Positions 61,365 to 64,000 of a DNA stretch of 64,000 nt are shown here, piece by piece (positions within the stretch are counted from its first letter, which is position 1; each line of letters starts with the position of its first letter). The notes beneath the pieces were generated by a model. It did no database searches and was not told the origin of the DNA. It saw only the letters and a list, made by a program, of their open reading frames with translations. Location of the stretch: the NCBI RefSeq assembly GCF_032399705.1, contig NZ_CP135922.1, forward strand, positions 62,001 to 126,000, in the 5' to 3' direction. A program made the translations under genes and the position numbers. The DNA is from Paenibacillus sp. BIC5C1. GTDB lineage: Bacteria; Bacillota; Bacilli; Paenibacillales; Paenibacillaceae.

Positions 61365-62552
61365 ATGACAACAAAGAGCAGAATGACATGGAAACGGATT
61401 GGCGCACTCGCACTATCGGTAACATTGGCTTGGGGACTGGGACCGGTACATACTCTACCCGGCGCTAACGCTACATCCTCCCCAACGTGTGGAAGTGGAG
61501 ATCACGGATTAACAGCTACGTTGAAAAAAGGCAGTGGTGTGGAAGACCAACGACTGCAATTTACGGATATCGATTTTCTAAACAATACAACCGGACGGGC
61601 TGGTGGTGAAGGCTTCCTCATTGGCACATCGAATTCAGGCTGCACCTGGCAGTCCATCTATACGGGGCAATGGCAGTTCACACAACTTGATTTCCCGAAT
61701 AATGTGAATGGATTTGCTTTGGCACAGGTAAAGGATTCTCCAACGACATATCTCATCCGCTCAACGGATGGTGGCGCACACTGGACACGGATGGATACTA
61801 AAGGGGTACAATTTAAACGTATTGATTTTCGCAATAAAAACGAAGGCTTTGGATACACCTATAATGGAGCTTATTTGACGAAGGATGGCGGTGAAACATG
61901 GAACCGAATCTCCACACCAGTCAATACACGCGGAGCTGTGTTCACGACAGAGAAGCAAGGTTATGCCATTGTGGTGGCTCCTGGTGCGGGTTACCGTATT
62001 ATGCAGACAAGTAACGGCGGTAAGAACTGGACGCAATCGCTGAAGGTGGCCTCAACAACTTGGAGTGGTGGAGATTTATACGCAAGTGGTAACCAGTTAT
62101 GGGCTCTTCTGTATGGCGACGCAGGGATGTCGCAGCAGTCGTATTCCCTCTACGCTAGCGGGAATGAAGGCAAGACTTGGAGACAGGTCTTTGCTCAATC
62201 GACAGCAGGTGGTGGCCCGGCTCCAGGTGCAAGCAGCACAGGGAATGGAAAAGGCCCCGCAGACCCAGGGGGTCACCCAGGGAACATGGCGTTGATCGGT
62301 AATCAGACGGCCTATCTCTCTGCAGGGTCACCTGCAGCAGGCAAAGTGGGGATTGGGCGTTCTTATGATACAGGTTCCACGTGGAAAAATATCGACCTGA
62401 AAGATTCAGGTTATAGCTCTCGCATTTCGTTTCCTTCTGCAAAAATAGGTTGGCTCGTCGTAACAAGCGACAATTCACCTGCGATTTATGAGACAACAGA
62501 TGGTGGAACAACATGGAAGCAAAAAATGTTATTGCCCGCTGAAAACGAGTAA
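61365..62552 (+). CDS. secreted BNR/Ycf48-like beta-propeller protein
   Basis: A 395-residue exported protein. A signal peptide (about residues 10-36, ending near GANATS) is followed by repeated Asp-box motifs: STDGGAHW, TKDGGETW, TSNGGKNW, SGNEGKTW and TTDGGTTW, spaced 40-60 residues apart, as in BNR/sialidase-type or photosystem-assembly (Ycf48-like) propellers. A Gly/Pro-rich loop (GGGPAPGASS) interrupts the fifth blade. It lacks obvious sialidase catalytic residues. Its function is unknown. AAGGAGGTG precedes the ATG. It ends at a strong bidirectional terminator. Confidence 0.85.
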   Translation: MTTKSRMTWKRIGALALSVTLAWGLGPVHTLPGANATSSPTCGSGDHGLTATLKKGSGVEDQRLQFTDIDFLNNTTGRAGGEGFLIGTSNSGCTWQSIYTGQWQFTQLDFPNNVNGFALAQVKDSPTTYLIRSTDGGAHWTRMDTKGVQFKRIDFRNKNEGFGYTYNGAYLTKDGGETWNRISTPVNTRGAVFTTEKQGYAIVVAPGAGYRIMQTSNGGKNWTQSLKVASTTWSGGDLYASGNQLWALLYGDAGMSQQSYSLYASGNEGKTWRQVFAQSTAGGGPAPGASSTGNGKGPADPGGHPGNMALIGNQTAYLSAGSPAAGKVGIGRSYDTGSTWKNIDLKDSGYSSRISFPSAKIGWLVVTSDNSPAIYETTDGGTTWKQKMLLPAENE

Positions 62553-62640
62553 ATGGCGTCATGCCATGGAATAATTTTAAGGCGATTTCAATCTAAAATG
62601 GTATAAATCTTAACTTGTTTGGCCTGATGAGGCCAGCGAA

Positions 62641-62689
62641 AAAAAACAAGCCTTTTCCGGACAAATGAAGCCGGAAGGGGCTTGTTTTG
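62641..62689. terminator. terminator after the BNR protein gene
   Basis: AACAAGCC-TTCCGG / CCGGAA-GGCTTGTT, with A and T runs at the two sides. Confidence 0.88.
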
Positions 62690-62731
62690 GCTTAAATAAA
62701 AACGGTTGAATCCTGTTCAGAAACAAGTTAT

Positions 62732-62745
62732 TGTAAGCGATAACA
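62732..62745 (+). promoter_or_regulatory. consensus cre (CcpA) site
   Basis: TGTAAGCGATAACA matches the Bacillus cre pattern TGWAANCGNTNWCA at every position. It lies 24 bp before the start codon of the arabinofuranosidase gene, in position to block transcription. Confidence 0.75.
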
Positions 62746-62768
62746 ATATTATTTGGGAGGTTGAAATT

Positions 62769-64000
62769 ATGGTTGATGTTATTTTAAAGGCTGATTCGGA
62801 ACAAGGATTAATAAATCGCAATATATATGGTCATTTCTCAGAGCATCTGGGACGCTGTATCTATGAAGGCATATGGGTGGGGGAGGACTCCCCTATTCCC
62901 AATACGGAAGGTATCCGAAATGATGTGCTTAATGCACTGCAAAAACTCCATATTCCCGTACTTCGCTGGCCTGGTGGTTGTTTTGCCGACGAATATCACT
63001 GGAAAGATGGCGTAGGTCCAAAAAGTGAGCGCGCCCGGATGATCAATACTCACTGGGGCGGGGTAGAAGAGAATAATCATTTTGGTACGCATGAATTCCT
63101 GAGACTATGTGAGCTACTTGATACGCAGCCATATATCAGTGGCAATCTGGGGAGCGGTACAGTGCAGGAGATGCAGGAATGGGTGGAGTACATCACGTTT
63201 GATGGAGAATCACCGATGGCGAACTGGCGAAAGAGCAACGGTCGTGAAGAGCCGTGGAAGCTGAAATACTTTGGTGTGGGGAACGAGAACTGGGGATGCG
63301 GCGGTAATATGCGTCCGGAATATTACGCAGATGAATACCGTCGTTATGCTACATATGTACGCAATTATTCTGGAAATGAAATTTATAAAATTGCATGTGG
63401 CCCCAATGACAACAACTATCACTGGATGGAGGTGTTAATGCGGGAGGCTGGTCGTTTTATGGATGGAATCAGCCTGCATTATTACACCATTCCAACTGGT
63501 GAGTGGGCAGATAAAGGTCAGGCTACAGGTTTTGGAGAAGCTGAATGGTTCACCACATTGAAAAAGACGCTATATATGGAAGAGTTACTTGTGAAGCACT
63601 CCGAGATTATGGACAAATACGATCCTGAGGGCAAAGTTGGTATTATCGTGGATGAGTGGGGAACGTGGTATAACGTTGAGCCAGGTACTAATCCAGGGTT
63701 CCTGTATCAGCAAAATACGATGCGTGATGCTGTACTTGCAGGGATCAATCTGAATATTTTTAACCAACATAATAAAAGAGTGCATATGGCCAATCTGGCT
63801 CAGATCGTGAATGTGCTCCAGGCGTTGGTTTTGACAGAAGGAGAGAAGATGCTGCTTACCCCTACATATCATGTGTTCGATATGTATCAGGTGCACATGG
63901 ACGCGCAGCGGTTGGAACTGAATTACGAGAGCCCTGGATACACTTTCGGAGAAGAGACCATTCCTCAACTGAGTTTGTCGGCTTCTCGCAGCAATGATGG
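62769..64000 (+). CDS. abfA: GH51 alpha-L-arabinofuranosidase (3' end beyond the window)
   Basis: Intracellular glycosidase that releases arabinose from arabino-oligosaccharides. ATG 62769 follows GGGAGG; the frame is open through 64000 (410 codons) without a stop. GH51 motifs: [27 protein letters not shown], acid/base E173 in [13 protein letters not shown], and nucleophile E296 in VDEWGTW. About 90 residues of the C-terminal beta domain are missing. Glucose repression through CcpA is likely from the cre site. No arabinose transport genes are inside the window. Confidence 0.95.
   Translation, partial: MVDVILKADSEQGLINRNIYGHFSEHLGRCIYEGIWVGEDSPIPNTEGIRNDVLNALQKLHIPVLRWPGGCFADEYHWKDGVGPKSERARMINTHWGGVEENNHFGTHEFLRLCELLDTQPYISGNLGSGTVQEMQEWVEYITFDGESPMANWRKSNGREEPWKLKYFGVGNENWGCGGNMRPEYYADEYRRYATYVRNYSGNEIYKIACGPNDNNYHWMEVLMREAGRFMDGISLHYYTIPTGEWADKGQATGFGEAEWFTTLKKTLYMEELLVKHSEIMDKYDPEGKVGIIVDEWGTWYNVEPGTNPGFLYQQNTMRDAVLAGINLNIFNQHNKRVHMANLAQIVNVLQALVLTEGEKMLLTPTYHVFDMYQVHMDAQRLELNYESPGYTFGEETIPQLSLSASRSND

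Overview
This window looks like a near-origin chromosomal segment of a Paenibacillus-type, low-GC, spore-forming Bacillota. Evidence: the 16S rRNA has Paenibacillus-like variable regions; the gene order matches the Bacillus tilS-hpt-ftsH...coaX-hslO-(PPIase)-cysK-pabBAC-folP-folB-folK-dusB-lysS-rrn-guaB-dacA-pdxST-serS-tRNA-Ser-tadA block; and it carries spore genes (sspP, YheC/D proteins) and a phosphorelay-type sensor kinase. No prophage, insertion sequence, integron or CRISPR array was seen. The species was assigned by reading only.

Layout. 1-4154: tilS, hpt, ftsH. 4451-7908: a nadA-nadB-nadC block for de novo NAD synthesis, placed between ftsH and coaX, where Bacillus has none. 7915-20692: coaX, hslO, a PrsA/YacD-like isomerase, cysK, the pab-fol folate operon with a small XRE regulator, dusB, greA, lysS. 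20880-23603: ktrB, then a TetR regulator divergent from a membrane protein across a 53-bp near-perfect palindrome. 24108-29027: a 16S-23S-5S operon with two promoters and no spacer tRNA. 29382-35228: guaB, dacA, a skeletal pdxS pseudogene, pdxT, serS. 35380-39125 (minus): an SLH surface protein with EPESGGG repeats and a double YheC/D ATP-grasp protein. 39349-40350: tRNA-Ser(UGA) and a small spore-protein cluster ending in sspP. 40619-50142: lipoprotein, acetyltransferase, tadA, a DnaA-box cluster, sensor kinase, pseudouridine synthase, motAB, pterin dehydratase, ribokinase. 50470-56180: cytochrome c, acetyltransferase, an NlpC/P60 hydrolase under a c-di-AMP (ydaO) riboswitch, a membrane protein/M1 peptidase pair, ywhD. 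56327-60536: pbpG divergent from speE-speB. 60537-64000: a candidate minus-strand small RNA, a small membrane protein, a secreted BNR protein, and the 5' part of a GH51 arabinofuranosidase with a consensus cre site.

Most of the window is housekeeping. The observations most worth a second look are: the pdxS gene cut by several internal deletions to about 57 codons while pdxT is intact; five DnaA-box-like 9-mers in 82 bp upstream of the kinase; the 53-bp dyad between the TetR gene and its divergent neighbour; an unassigned structured RNA with its own promoter and terminator downstream of speB; structured non-T-box sequence ahead of serS; and a sharp GC jump inside rbsK. No wholly new multi-gene system was identified.
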